Source: Agathobaculum ammoniilyticum | Lineage (GTDB): Bacteria; Bacillota; Clostridia; Oscillospirales; Butyricicoccaceae | Assembly (NCBI RefSeq): GCF_025567315.1 | Contig: NZ_JAOQJE010000006.1 | Span: 62,001 to 126,000 of the forward strand | Reading direction: 5' to 3' | Length of the DNA stretch: 64,000 bases | Shown here: one piece after another, positions 16,651-22,795 of the stretch | Numbering within the stretch: the stretch's first letter is position 1 | How the letters are laid out: every line of letters starts with the position of its first letter | The notes under the pieces: model-generated | The model's input: only the letters and a program-made list of their open reading frames with translations | The model's database searches: none | Told to the model about the DNA's origin: nothing | Position numbers and translations under genes: made by a program

Positions 16651-16742
16651 AGAGCTGCAAAGAACGCAGCAGTAAACAGTAATACGACCTATATCATGTC
16701 TACAGCAATATGACTGCTATTAGGTCTTGCACAAACTGCAAG

Positions 16743-16920
16743 TGTACAACCCCACCCTGCCATGCTACAATACACTTGTATTATGTCAGAGTAATTTTGT
16801 CAGAGTAAACCGCCCAGGGGATAGTATGCCTACCCGGGTTGTACAAATGAAAGAAAAACGATATTGATCAATCAAGGGACAAATCACTGCGCAAAAGCAG
16901 AGGTCTGTCCTTTTTTGTTT
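16743..16920 (+). ncRNA. Candidate structured small RNA, copy 2 (with promoter and terminator)
   Basis: This is a second unit with the same architecture as copy 1. The promoter is TGTACA (16743-16748), 17-base spacer, TACAAT (16766-16771). The tandem TGTCAGAGTAA is at 16784-16794 and 16798-16808. The core ACCGCCcAGGGGA..AGTATGC...GGGTTGTACAAA is followed by GATCAATCA and a GGACA...TGTCC terminator hairpin (16876-16913) with T6. Promoter spacer, loop and terminator-stem sequences differ from copy 1 while core and layout are kept. That pattern argues for a maintained RNA, not a recent duplication. Confidence 0.55.
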
Positions 16921-16935
16921 GATCGGAAAGGAACG

Positions 16936-17430
16936 ATGATGATGAAAACGCAGTTTGTTTTTCAACACCGATCGGCTTCCGCACCGCAAGTGTCTCCTGC
17001 ACGCGCCAGAGCAGGAGACACCAGGAAGCAGAAAACAGGCCGCTTCCACCTCGGTATGAGGGCAGGATGTGGACAACAGGAAACGGTTCCGGCGGCTTTG
17101 TCTGTGTACAGACCGCACGGAAACCAGGAGGAAACAAAGATGATGTATTCGTTTCGGGCGTTCCGCACAGCCGGTGCGGACGTCAAGAGGTGCTGGCGCA
17201 TCCTCGGCCGTGTATGGCAACACGGTTTTACCCACGCATCTGCCGGCTGGCCTGCCAACAGCCGGTACACGGCGCACGCACGAAGTGCGGCCGGCATTTT
17301 GCCGGTTTTGCGCCTGCCGCGCACCTTGGGTGCAGCCGCGTATGCGGCGCCTGCGGCAATGATTGCTAAACCAATTTACAACAGAGACAGATACCAGAGC
17401 CTGCCGGATTCGCTGCTCCTGCATGCATAA
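16936..17430 (+). CDS. Doubtful ORF(s) in a palindrome-rich stretch
   Basis: One frame has two well-placed starts: ATG 16936 after AAAGGAACG, and ATG 17140 with AGGAGG (17126-17131) eight bases upstream, giving 165 or 96 residues. The product is Arg/Ala-rich and matches no family I know. The DNA is full of inverted repeats, for example 16990-17021, 17241-17262 and 17292-17306, so selection may act on the DNA or RNA structure. The good ribosome site at 17126 is the main reason to list it. It directly precedes the recombinase gene. Confidence 0.3.
   Translation: MMMKTQFVFQHRSASAPQVSPARARAGDTRKQKTGRFHLGMRAGCGQQETVPAALSVYRPHGNQEETKMMYSFRAFRTAGADVKRCWRILGRVWQHGFTHASAGWPANSRYTAHARSAAGILPVLRLPRTLGAAAYAAPAAMIAKPIYNRDRYQSLPDSLLLHA
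16990..17021. repeat. 11-bp inverted repeat
   Basis: GTGTCTCCTGC (16990-17000) and GCAGGAGACAC (17011-17021) form a perfect hairpin with a ten-base loop. It is the strongest of several palindromes between copy 2 of the small RNA and the recombinase. Confidence 0.6.
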
Positions 17431-17573
17431 AACCCTGCTGTTCGGCTGAAAAACACAGTACAACGGATGAGTAGGGTAGGGATTCTCCCGACCATGCGGG
17501 GAAACCGGGCGGAAACGGCCTGCGTTTGCAGACGGGTGAGCTGCGTCTGCCTCCCGGATGAAAGGAGAATACC

Positions 17574-18479
17574 ATGTCCACATATCACATTTATCAAAAC
17601 CTGCTCGCGCAGGTAGAGCGCGTGTTCCGGCACAGCCGACAGGGCAGCATCCAGACGCGCCGCCGTTACAAAGAGGCGGTCTGCCGCTTCTGCTATTTTC
17701 TCGCGGAAGTCTATCATTTGGAGCGTCTGGCGAACATCGCGCCCAAGCATATTTTCGCCTATGCAGAATTCCTGAAGGAGAACGGCAAAGCAGCCTCGAC
17801 CATCAAGACCGATCTGGCGGCGATCCGCTTTTTCCATGACCAGATGCCGCAGGTCAAATACCACACGCTGCCGGACAACAGTGTGCTTGATCTGGAACGC
17901 CGCAGCTTCGGTAAGGTCGACCGCACCTGGAGCGAGCGGGAGTTCAACCGCATGATCGGCAAAGCATGGGGCGAAGGGCGCGAGGACTATGCGGCGGCAC
18001 TGTGCCTTGCGCGGTACTGCGGCCTGCGCATCCACGAAGTGTTCCGGCTGGATACAGCGGCAACCGAACGCGCGCTGAAAGTGGGTGCGCTGACCGTAAA
18101 AGGCAAAGGCGGCAAGGTGCGCACCGTGCCGCTTACAGAAACGCCGCGCATTGAACTCACGAAAATGCTGGCGCAGACGCGGCGCGGGCACAAGCTGTTT
18201 GTGCCGGATAATATGCCGACCGACCGCGCCATCAATAACTTCCAGTGTTTCATCTACCGCTATCGCAGCGAGGTGCAGGACGCGGATTCGAACCGGCCGA
18301 TGACCTGTCACGGCCTGCGGCATACATACGCGGTCGAGCAGTATCTTGCGTGCCGGAAGCAGGGGCTGGACGAGCATGCAGCCTGCCGTCGTGTGTCTAG
18401 GTTGCTCGGACACGAACGCGAGGACGTGACGCGCATCTATCTGGCGTCGCTTCGGAAGGGAGGCGAGAGCAATGGCTGA
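17574..18479 (+). CDS. Tyrosine recombinase (integrase)
   Basis: A site-specific recombinase of 301 residues. An N-terminal SAM-like core-binding domain covers about residues 1-95. The catalytic domain has Arg in CGLRIHE (about 152), a beta-hairpin Lys in KGKGGKVRTV, His-x-x-Arg in CHGLRHTYA (about 244-247), His in LLGHERED and the nucleophile Tyr in TRIYLASL. All catalytic residues are present. The start has AAAGGAG six bases upstream. It overlaps an excisionase-like gene by eight bases, forming an Int-Xis pair that should move a small element. Confidence 0.92.
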   Translation: MSTYHIYQNLLAQVERVFRHSRQGSIQTRRRYKEAVCRFCYFLAEVYHLERLANIAPKHIFAYAEFLKENGKAASTIKTDLAAIRFFHDQMPQVKYHTLPDNSVLDLERRSFGKVDRTWSEREFNRMIGKAWGEGREDYAAALCLARYCGLRIHEVFRLDTAATERALKVGALTVKGKGGKVRTVPLTETPRIELTKMLAQTRRGHKLFVPDNMPTDRAINNFQCFIYRYRSEVQDADSNRPMTCHGLRHTYAVEQYLACRKQGLDEHAACRRVSRLLGHEREDVTRIYLASLRKGGESNG

Positions 18480-18675
18480 CAAGCGTTACACCAGCTTTGA
18501 CGAACTGCCGCTGACGCTGACCGTACCCGAGGTAGCGGAGGTGCTCGACATTGGCCGCAACACCGCATACGAGATCGTGCGGTCGGGCGACCTGCCCAGC
18601 CGCCGCATCGGCAAGCGCGGCCAGATCCGCGTGCTCAAATACGATCTGGAGCGGTATATGAAAGGCGAGATGTAA
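18472..18675 (+). CDS. Excisionase-family helix-turn-helix protein
   Basis: A 67-residue DNA-binding protein of the MerR-like/excisionase type (LTVPEVAEVLDIGRNTAYEI, then GDLPSRRIGKRGQIRVLKYDLERYM). Such proteins bend DNA at attachment sites or regulate the element. It overlaps the recombinase gene by eight bases, which supports an Int-Xis pairing. A terminator lies six bases after the stop. Confidence 0.88.
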   Translation: MADKRYTSFDELPLTLTVPEVAEVLDIGRNTAYEIVRSGDLPSRRIGKRGQIRVLKYDLERYMKGEM

Positions 18676-18681
18676 ACAAAT

Positions 18682-18714
18682 AAGGCGTGTGCCCAAGCGG
18701 CACACGCCTTTCTG
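18682..18714. terminator. Terminator between excisionase and XRE genes
   Basis: AAGGCGTGTGCC (18682-18693) pairs with GGCACACGCCTT (18699-18710) and is followed by TCTG. It lies between convergent genes and can serve both. Confidence 0.8.
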
Positions 18715-18718
18715 CTCA

Positions 18719-18958
18719 TTATGGCTCTAAATTTTCCTCGTTGAACAAATTTGAATTAAAGAACTCACTGATCGTGATATTTAAGCCTTGACACAATTCA
18801 TGGATGATACGCAACTTCATTGAGTCATATTGGCAATGCACGAGATTGCCGATCGTGGATTTTGGAACACCGCTTTTCATGGACAGCTGATACTGCGTCA
18901 TGTTGCGTTCGAGCAAAAGCTCCTGAAGCCGCTCGCTGACCGCTTCGTTCAACTTCAT
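18719..18958 (-). CDS. XRE-family repressor
   Basis: A 79-residue (or 84-residue from ATG 18973) helix-turn-helix protein: ERLQELLLERNMTQYQLSMKSGVPKSTIGNLV, then LCQGLNITISEFF. It fits small XRE regulators of mobile elements. ATG 18958 is preferred because the family starts near MKLNEAVSERL, and the AGGAGA upstream is too close to ATG 18973; the choice is not certain. An inverted repeat covers the upstream -10-like TATAAT and that AGGAGA, suggesting autoregulation. Confidence 0.8.
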   Translation of the reverse strand: MKLNEAVSERLQELLLERNMTQYQLSMKSGVPKSTIGNLVHCQYDSMKLRIIHELCQGLNITISEFFNSNLFNEENLEP

Positions 18959-18974
18959 GCGCTCACCGTCCATT

Positions 18975-19000
18975 CTCCTATACTACGGATATTATAGGAG
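18975..19000 (-). promoter_or_regulatory. Inverted-repeat operator over promoter/RBS of the XRE gene
   Basis: CTCCTATA (18975-18982) and TATAGGAG (18993-19000) form a perfect 8-bp inverted repeat with a ten-base spacer. On the minus strand one arm supplies a TATAAT box and the other an AGGAG element. It is likely bound by the XRE protein itself. Confidence 0.5.
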
Positions 19001-19082
19001 AAATGTCGGTGAATTTAGTCCATGTAGCTGTACTATTTGCGCATTTCATGTTATCATGGATTGGTACAGGGAGGTGGACTAA

Positions 19083-19508
19083 TTGCCAAGTTGCACCTTT
19101 TTCGGCCATCGGGACTGCCCGGACAGTATTCGTCCCAAACTACGCAGCGTGCTGATAGATCTGATCGAAAATCAGCAAGCAGACACTTTCTACGTCGGTC
19201 GGCAGGGGTCTTTTGACGCACTTGTTTACGCCACGCTGCGCGAATTGGCAGCGGAATATCCACATATCCGCTATGCCGCAGTGCTGGAACGCCTGCCCGG
19301 GAAAAACACAGATGATTTTACTGAGACGTTGTTTCCTGAGGTGATGGAAAATGTCCCGCCCCGCTTTGCCATCGACCGCCGAAACAATTGGATGCTTCAG
19401 CAGGCAGATTTTGTTGTGGTGTATGTCACGCATACTTGGGGCGGCGCCGCAAAGTTCGCCGGGAAAGCAGAAAAACAAGGAAAAATTGTCATTAACCTTG
19501 CGGATTGA
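19083..19508 (+). CDS. SLOG-fold (DUF1273/YspA-like) protein
   Basis: A 141-residue Rossmann-like protein: N-terminal CTFFGHRDCP, a middle FYVGRQGSFDALVYATLREL segment, and C-terminal ADFVVVYVTHTWGGAAKFA. This is the pattern of the SLOG/LOG superfamily, which binds nucleotides or their derivatives. Relatives on mobile elements are common, and some SLOG domains act as sensors in anti-phage systems; a specific role here is not shown. The start is TTG with GGGAGGTGG upstream. It stands alone between the XRE and SWIM genes. Confidence 0.75.
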   Translation: MPSCTFFGHRDCPDSIRPKLRSVLIDLIENQQADTFYVGRQGSFDALVYATLRELAAEYPHIRYAAVLERLPGKNTDDFTETLFPEVMENVPPRFAIDRRNNWMLQQADFVVVYVTHTWGGAAKFAGKAEKQGKIVINLAD

Positions 19509-19538
19509 AAACGCTATCCCAACACGAAGCGAAAAAAC

Positions 19539-19572
19539 CAGCCTCCCAAAAATAACTTCGGGAGGCTGTTTG
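19539..19572. terminator. Terminator between SLOG and SWIM genes
   Basis: CAGCCTCCC (19539-19547) and GGGAGGCTG (19560-19568) flank a 12-base loop, followed by TTTG; A-runs on the left serve the opposite strand. Confidence 0.7.
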
Positions 19573-19585
19573 CAGTGCAGCGATG

Positions 19586-20140
19586 CTATCTGCGATAGCC
19601 GCTGTGCTCTTTATCGTGGCCATATCTTCCATATTTGCGATAATCCTCGAATATGCCGTCTACATCTATATTGCAGTGCCGGGCGAGAAAGTATATGTGC
19701 TTACAGGGTGCTCCGCCGTGCTGATTTTTACCAAAATCAGGACAAGTACAAGAGCGGAGCGAGGTTTTGTAACGTCCGGATGTGCCTATGATTTCATAGG
19801 TCTGATCGGGAGACAGTTTAAGACGGATATCTTCGGATTTGGAGCGAAGATAGCGCATATACTGCCCATCATCCCGATGAACACAGCTTGGCCACGGCGC
19901 AAATGTATCGGGATAATACATTATAATACGCGGAACGGTATTGGTTGAGGCAGCGGGCATTGGTTCGTCGGTACTTACGTTCGGCGACGGTTCCTCGTTT
20001 TCCTGTGGTGATGAGTCGGTAAATTGTTCAGACTGGCTTCGTTGTTGATAAATATAAATGTGAAAGACAACCAGTGCCAGCAGACAAACGAACGGTGGTA
20101 CGATGACATATATCGCACGTAAGATTTGCATCAGGTGCAT
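19586..20140 (-). CDS. Membrane-anchored SWIM zinc-finger protein
   Basis: A 184-residue protein. One transmembrane helix sits near the N-terminus (about residues 6-30), followed by a Ser/Pro/Glu-rich linker. A C-terminal domain contains CTCPDFGKNQHGGAPCKH, the C-x-C...C-x-H ligand set of a SWIM zinc finger. SWIM fingers bind DNA or protein partners. Attachment of one to a single membrane helix is unusual in my experience, and topology is undetermined. The ATG has AAGGAGG eight bases upstream. It lies inside the ssrA-proximal mobile region next to the integrase. Confidence 0.65.
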   Translation of the reverse strand: MHLMQILRAIYVIVPPFVCLLALVVFHIYIYQQRSQSEQFTDSSPQENEEPSPNVSTDEPMPAASTNTVPRIIMYYPDTFAPWPSCVHRDDGQYMRYLRSKSEDIRLKLSPDQTYEIIGTSGRYKTSLRSCTCPDFGKNQHGGAPCKHIYFLARHCNIDVDGIFEDYRKYGRYGHDKEHSGYRR

Positions 20141-20174
20141 GGGAATTCCTCCTTCCTGATGGGATCGGTTGTTG

Positions 20175-21344
20175 TCATTCCGCCTTTTCCCGTTTGCTTT
20201 CCCGGCTCCCTTTGCGCAGACTCTGCGCGACGGCCTCGATCGTCTGCTCGTGCGTGGTATCCAGCAGGTGGGTGTAGATCATGGACGTGGTCGCGACCGT
20301 GCTGTGCCCGAGCGACTTGCTGATGTTGTAGATCGTTGCGCCCGAGTGGTTGGCGAGCGTCGCGAAAGTGTGCCGCAGTCCGTGCAGGGTGAGCTTGGGC
20401 AGGTGGTTTTTGCGGATAAATTTGCTGAATACTTCGGTTAAATAGTTCGGCAGATAGGGCTCACCGTTCGGCCAGGTCAGCACATAGCCGGTGTCATGAT
20501 AGTCCGCGCCGTAAAACAGCCGGTTTTCGCGCTGCTGCCTGCGTTCGGCGCGCAGCACGCGGACGACCTCGTCCGGCATGTGCAGCAAACGGGTCGAGGA
20601 ACGGTTTTTGGTGTCCTTCTCGATGACCTGCGACCCGGCCATCGTGCGGGCGCGGTGGATGCACAGCGTTTTGCCCTGGAAATCGACATCCTTCCAGCGC
20701 AGACCGCACATTTCCTCGCGGCGCAGGCCGAGATAGCCCGCGAGATAGACGACCGGCTCCAGGCGGGTGCCCTTGACGGCATCCAGCAGCCGGAGCAGGG
20801 ATTCGACGTCATAAAAATGCGGCTCAGGGCGCTTGAATTTGGGCGGCTCTACGCGGTCGGTCGGGTTGCGGGCAAGCACGTCCTGCATGACTGCGATCCG
20901 CAGCGCATTGCGCAGCAAGTCGTGGTGCTTGCGCGCGGTGTTGGGGGACAGGCCGCAGTCGTTGCACAGATAGGCATAATACTGCTGGATGCGCTGCGGG
21001 GACAGCGATTGTAGCGGGATATCCCCAAGCTGTGGAATGATATGGTTCACGATCATCTGGCTGTATCCATGAACCGTTGTTGCGGCGCGGTTGGGGCGCA
21101 CAACTGCATCCATCCAGTAGTTCAGCCACTGGGCGACCGTGGTATCATTCGGCTGGGTGAGCGCCCCGAAGTCGCGCTGCACCTCGTGCAGCCGCAGCGC
21201 CCTGCGGGCGTCCGTCAGGCGGGCAAAGGTGCGGGTCTTTTTGATCTGGCGTCCGCGCGCGTCGCGCCCGAAATCCAGATTGACGTAGTATTTCTTTTTC
21301 TCGTCGTCAAACGAGATGTTGCGCTCCACGCGCGTGCGGGACAT
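20175..21344 (-). CDS. Tn916/phage-type tyrosine integrase next to ssrA
   Basis: A 389-residue integrase with an N-terminal arm-binding AP2-like domain (YYVNLDFGRDARGRQIKKTRTFA), a SAM-like core-binding domain (about 68-150) and a catalytic domain. Catalytic residues are Arg in GLRREEM (about 207), His-x-x-Arg in HGLRHTFA (about 321), His in LGHS and the nucleophile Tyr in MIYTHL (about 357). It starts 264 bases downstream of the 3' end of ssrA in the same orientation, the usual place for an island integrase using tmRNA as attachment site. The gene looks intact. Confidence 0.93.
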   Translation of the reverse strand: MSRTRVERNISFDDEKKKYYVNLDFGRDARGRQIKKTRTFARLTDARRALRLHEVQRDFGALTQPNDTTVAQWLNYWMDAVVRPNRAATTVHGYSQMIVNHIIPQLGDIPLQSLSPQRIQQYYAYLCNDCGLSPNTARKHHDLLRNALRIAVMQDVLARNPTDRVEPPKFKRPEPHFYDVESLLRLLDAVKGTRLEPVVYLAGYLGLRREEMCGLRWKDVDFQGKTLCIHRARTMAGSQVIEKDTKNRSSTRLLHMPDEVVRVLRAERRQQRENRLFYGADYHDTGYVLTWPNGEPYLPNYLTEVFSKFIRKNHLPKLTLHGLRHTFATLANHSGATIYNISKSLGHSTVATTSMIYTHLLDTTHEQTIEAVAQSLRKGSRESKREKAE

Positions 21345-21502
21345 TTGTGTTCACCGTCCTTCCTCTGATAAAGTGGGCGGCGCAGCGGTGCACAAGCCGC
21401 GCCGGAAGAACGGATACCGGTATCTGTTGCGGGCGGCTCCGACTTGCGGATTGTTGCTTTTGGAGTACCCTGTTTATAGTGTATCATAAGTGCAAAACCG
21501 TA

Positions 21503-21526
21503 ATCTACCGGAATATCTACCGAAAT
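21503..21526. repeat. 12-bp tandem direct repeat, candidate integrase arm sites
   Basis: ATCTACCGGAAT (21503-21514) is followed immediately by ATCTACCGAAAT (21515-21526). The pair lies between the integrase start and the ssrA 3' end, where arm-type integrase sites are expected. A small palindrome (AACGCA/TGCGTT) follows at 21534-21548. Confidence 0.5.
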
Positions 21527-21554
21527 TTTCAAAACGCATTTTGCGTTGCAAAAA

Positions 21555-21596
21555 CCGGATAAAAATAAAAGATACCACCTGTTATCAGGTGGTATC
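21555..21596 (-). terminator. Terminator of ssrA
   Basis: GATACCACCTG (21571-21581) and CAGGTGGTATC (21586-21596) form a perfect 11-bp stem. On the minus strand it is followed by TTTTATTTTT. It begins 12 bases after the ssrA CCA end. Confidence 0.85.
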
Positions 21597-21607
21597 CGTT
21601 AACAAAT

Positions 21608-21964
21608 TGGTGGAGCCGAGGGGAGTTGAACCCCTGTCCGAAAGCGCATTCACCGTGACTTCTCCGGGCGCAGTTTGTCTTTTTGGGATTCCCGCTGCGA
21701 TACGCCGGCAAACAGGCTTACCGTTTTGGTAGAGTCATGTTACATGACGGGGGCAACTCTTACCCCGTACACGTTCACCACTAAATCGACGCCGGGTTTC
21801 AAAGCCGTGGTCCTCTTTGAGCCGACGGGCTAAGCCTTAATTAGGCAGCCTGAAGAGTATAATCGTTGTTGTTTAATTTATAAACAGTTGGAGCTTTTTA
21901 CGCAGATCCCCGCTGCGGCCCGCTATCCCGGCTTCAACACCCCCGTCGAACCCGTTACGGCCCC
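21608..21964 (-). ncRNA. ssrA: Transfer-messenger RNA (tmRNA)
   Basis: Rescues stalled ribosomes together with SmpB. The 5' end GGGGCCGTAACGGGTTCGAC and the 3' end CGGCTCCACCA (CCA encoded) form a seven-pair acceptor stem. The T-arm GAGTTGAAC (plus strand) is at the 3' end. The tag frame ends ...NNNDYTLQAA followed by TAA; upstream codons read K-L, and the exact resume codon is uncertain. The AA end is the normal degron. SmpB is encoded 28 bases upstream on the same strand. Confidence 0.95.
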
Positions 21965-21992
21965 ATATAGGTGTATCCGCAGATGCGAATAT

Positions 21993-22460
21993 TCAACGAT
22001 TGCGCTCTTTCATTGCGCGGTCCATTTCGCGTTTGGCGTCGCGCGCGGCAATGCTGTCGCGCTTGTCGTGCAGCTTTTTGCCGCGGCACAGGCCAAGCTC
22101 GAGTTTCACCCGCGAACTTTTAAAATACACGGACAAAGGGATCAAGGAATAACCGTCCTGCTTGGTTTTGCCGAACAGGTTGGCGATTTCCTTTTTGTGC
22201 ATCAGCAGCCTGCGCACACGCAGGGGATCCTTGTTGAAAATATTCCCTTTTTCATAAGGGGAAATATGCATGCCCCGCACAAAAAGTTCGCCGTCTTTAA
22301 AAGTGCAGTACGAATCCTTGAGGTTGATCTGCCCTTGGCGAATGGATTTGACCTCGGTGCCAAACAGCTCGATGCCCGCTTCGAATTTGTCCTCGACAAA
22401 GTAATCGTGCCATGCTTTTTTATTGGCAGTAACCTGCTTTGTCCCTTTTTTATCCGGCAT
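21993..22460 (-). CDS. smpB: SsrA-binding protein SmpB
   Basis: A 155-residue tmRNA-binding protein. The oligonucleotide-binding fold is seen in AWHDYFVEDKFEAGIEL, GTEVKSIRQGQINLKDSY and LYFKSSRVKLELGL-type segments. The basic tail RGKKLHDKRDSIAARDAKRE binds the decoding centre. The open frame extends to 22496, but AAAGGAGG seven bases before ATG 22460 sets the start. It delivers ssrA to stalled ribosomes; ssrA lies directly downstream on the same strand. Confidence 0.96.
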   Translation of the reverse strand: MPDKKGTKQVTANKKAWHDYFVEDKFEAGIELFGTEVKSIRQGQINLKDSYCTFKDGELFVRGMHISPYEKGNIFNKDPLRVRRLLMHKKEIANLFGKTKQDGYSLIPLSVYFKSSRVKLELGLCRGKKLHDKRDSIAARDAKREMDRAMKERNR

Positions 22461-22556
22461 TGCACGACCTCCTTTTCCCGTGGTACAGTTTATCATAGCA
22501 TGCGCTTGGCGATTTGTAAAGGCACAAGTGTGTTACAGTCTTCGACGAAAATGGAA

Positions 22557-22583
22557 GACGGGAGTGTTAAAAACACTCCCGTC
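22557..22583 (-). terminator. Hairpin after the 57-aa gene
   Basis: GACGGGAGTG (22557-22566) pairs with CACTCCCGTC (22574-22583) around an A/T loop. It lies ten bases past the stop of the leftward 57-aa gene. Confidence 0.65.
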
Positions 22584-22592
22584 CCTTGCTGT

Positions 22593-22766
22593 TCAATCAT
22601 CCCCGCGCAAAAGCTTTTCCGCGTAGCCGTGCAGCTCGTCGGGGGAATGGACGTTGTCGCCGCGCTTGACAATCATTTCGCGCACATAATCCGGCAGGTC
22701 GTCAAAGTATGCGTGGGCGGCGTGGTTGATCGCCAGCATTTCGGTCAGATTGTGATACCGTTCCAT
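22593..22766 (-). CDS. Small conserved-looking protein (57 aa)
   Basis: A 57-residue acidic protein (MERYHNLTEMLAINHAAHAY..., ending YAEKLLRGDD). It has a GAGGTG ribosome site eight bases upstream, codon use like its GC-rich neighbours, and a following hairpin. Residues such as FDDLPDYVREMIVKR and SPDELHGYAE look like a conserved clostridial mini-protein with an amphipathic helix. I do not know a function. It lies between smpB and the GH73 gene. Confidence 0.7.
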   Translation of the reverse strand: MERYHNLTEMLAINHAAHAYFDDLPDYVREMIVKRGDNVHSPDELHGYAEKLLRGDD

Positions 22767-22795
22767 GCACATTCACCTCGCCGAAAGTATACCCG

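Noticed and set aside
16469..16920. CRISPR array reading of the repeated 11-mers and paired units
   Set aside because: Only two doublets, no regular spacers and no cas genes; promoter and terminator structure explains them better.
16786..17583. A 265-residue leftward open frame over the palindrome-rich stretch
   Set aside because: No ribosome site, Arg/Pro/Ser-rich composition and it runs across the small-RNA terminator; the plus strand has better signals.
21600..21640. Second copy of the ssrA 3' end as far attachment site
   Set aside because: Scanning by eye for GAGGGGAGTTGAAC and flanking bases found no other copy in the window; the other end may lie outside.
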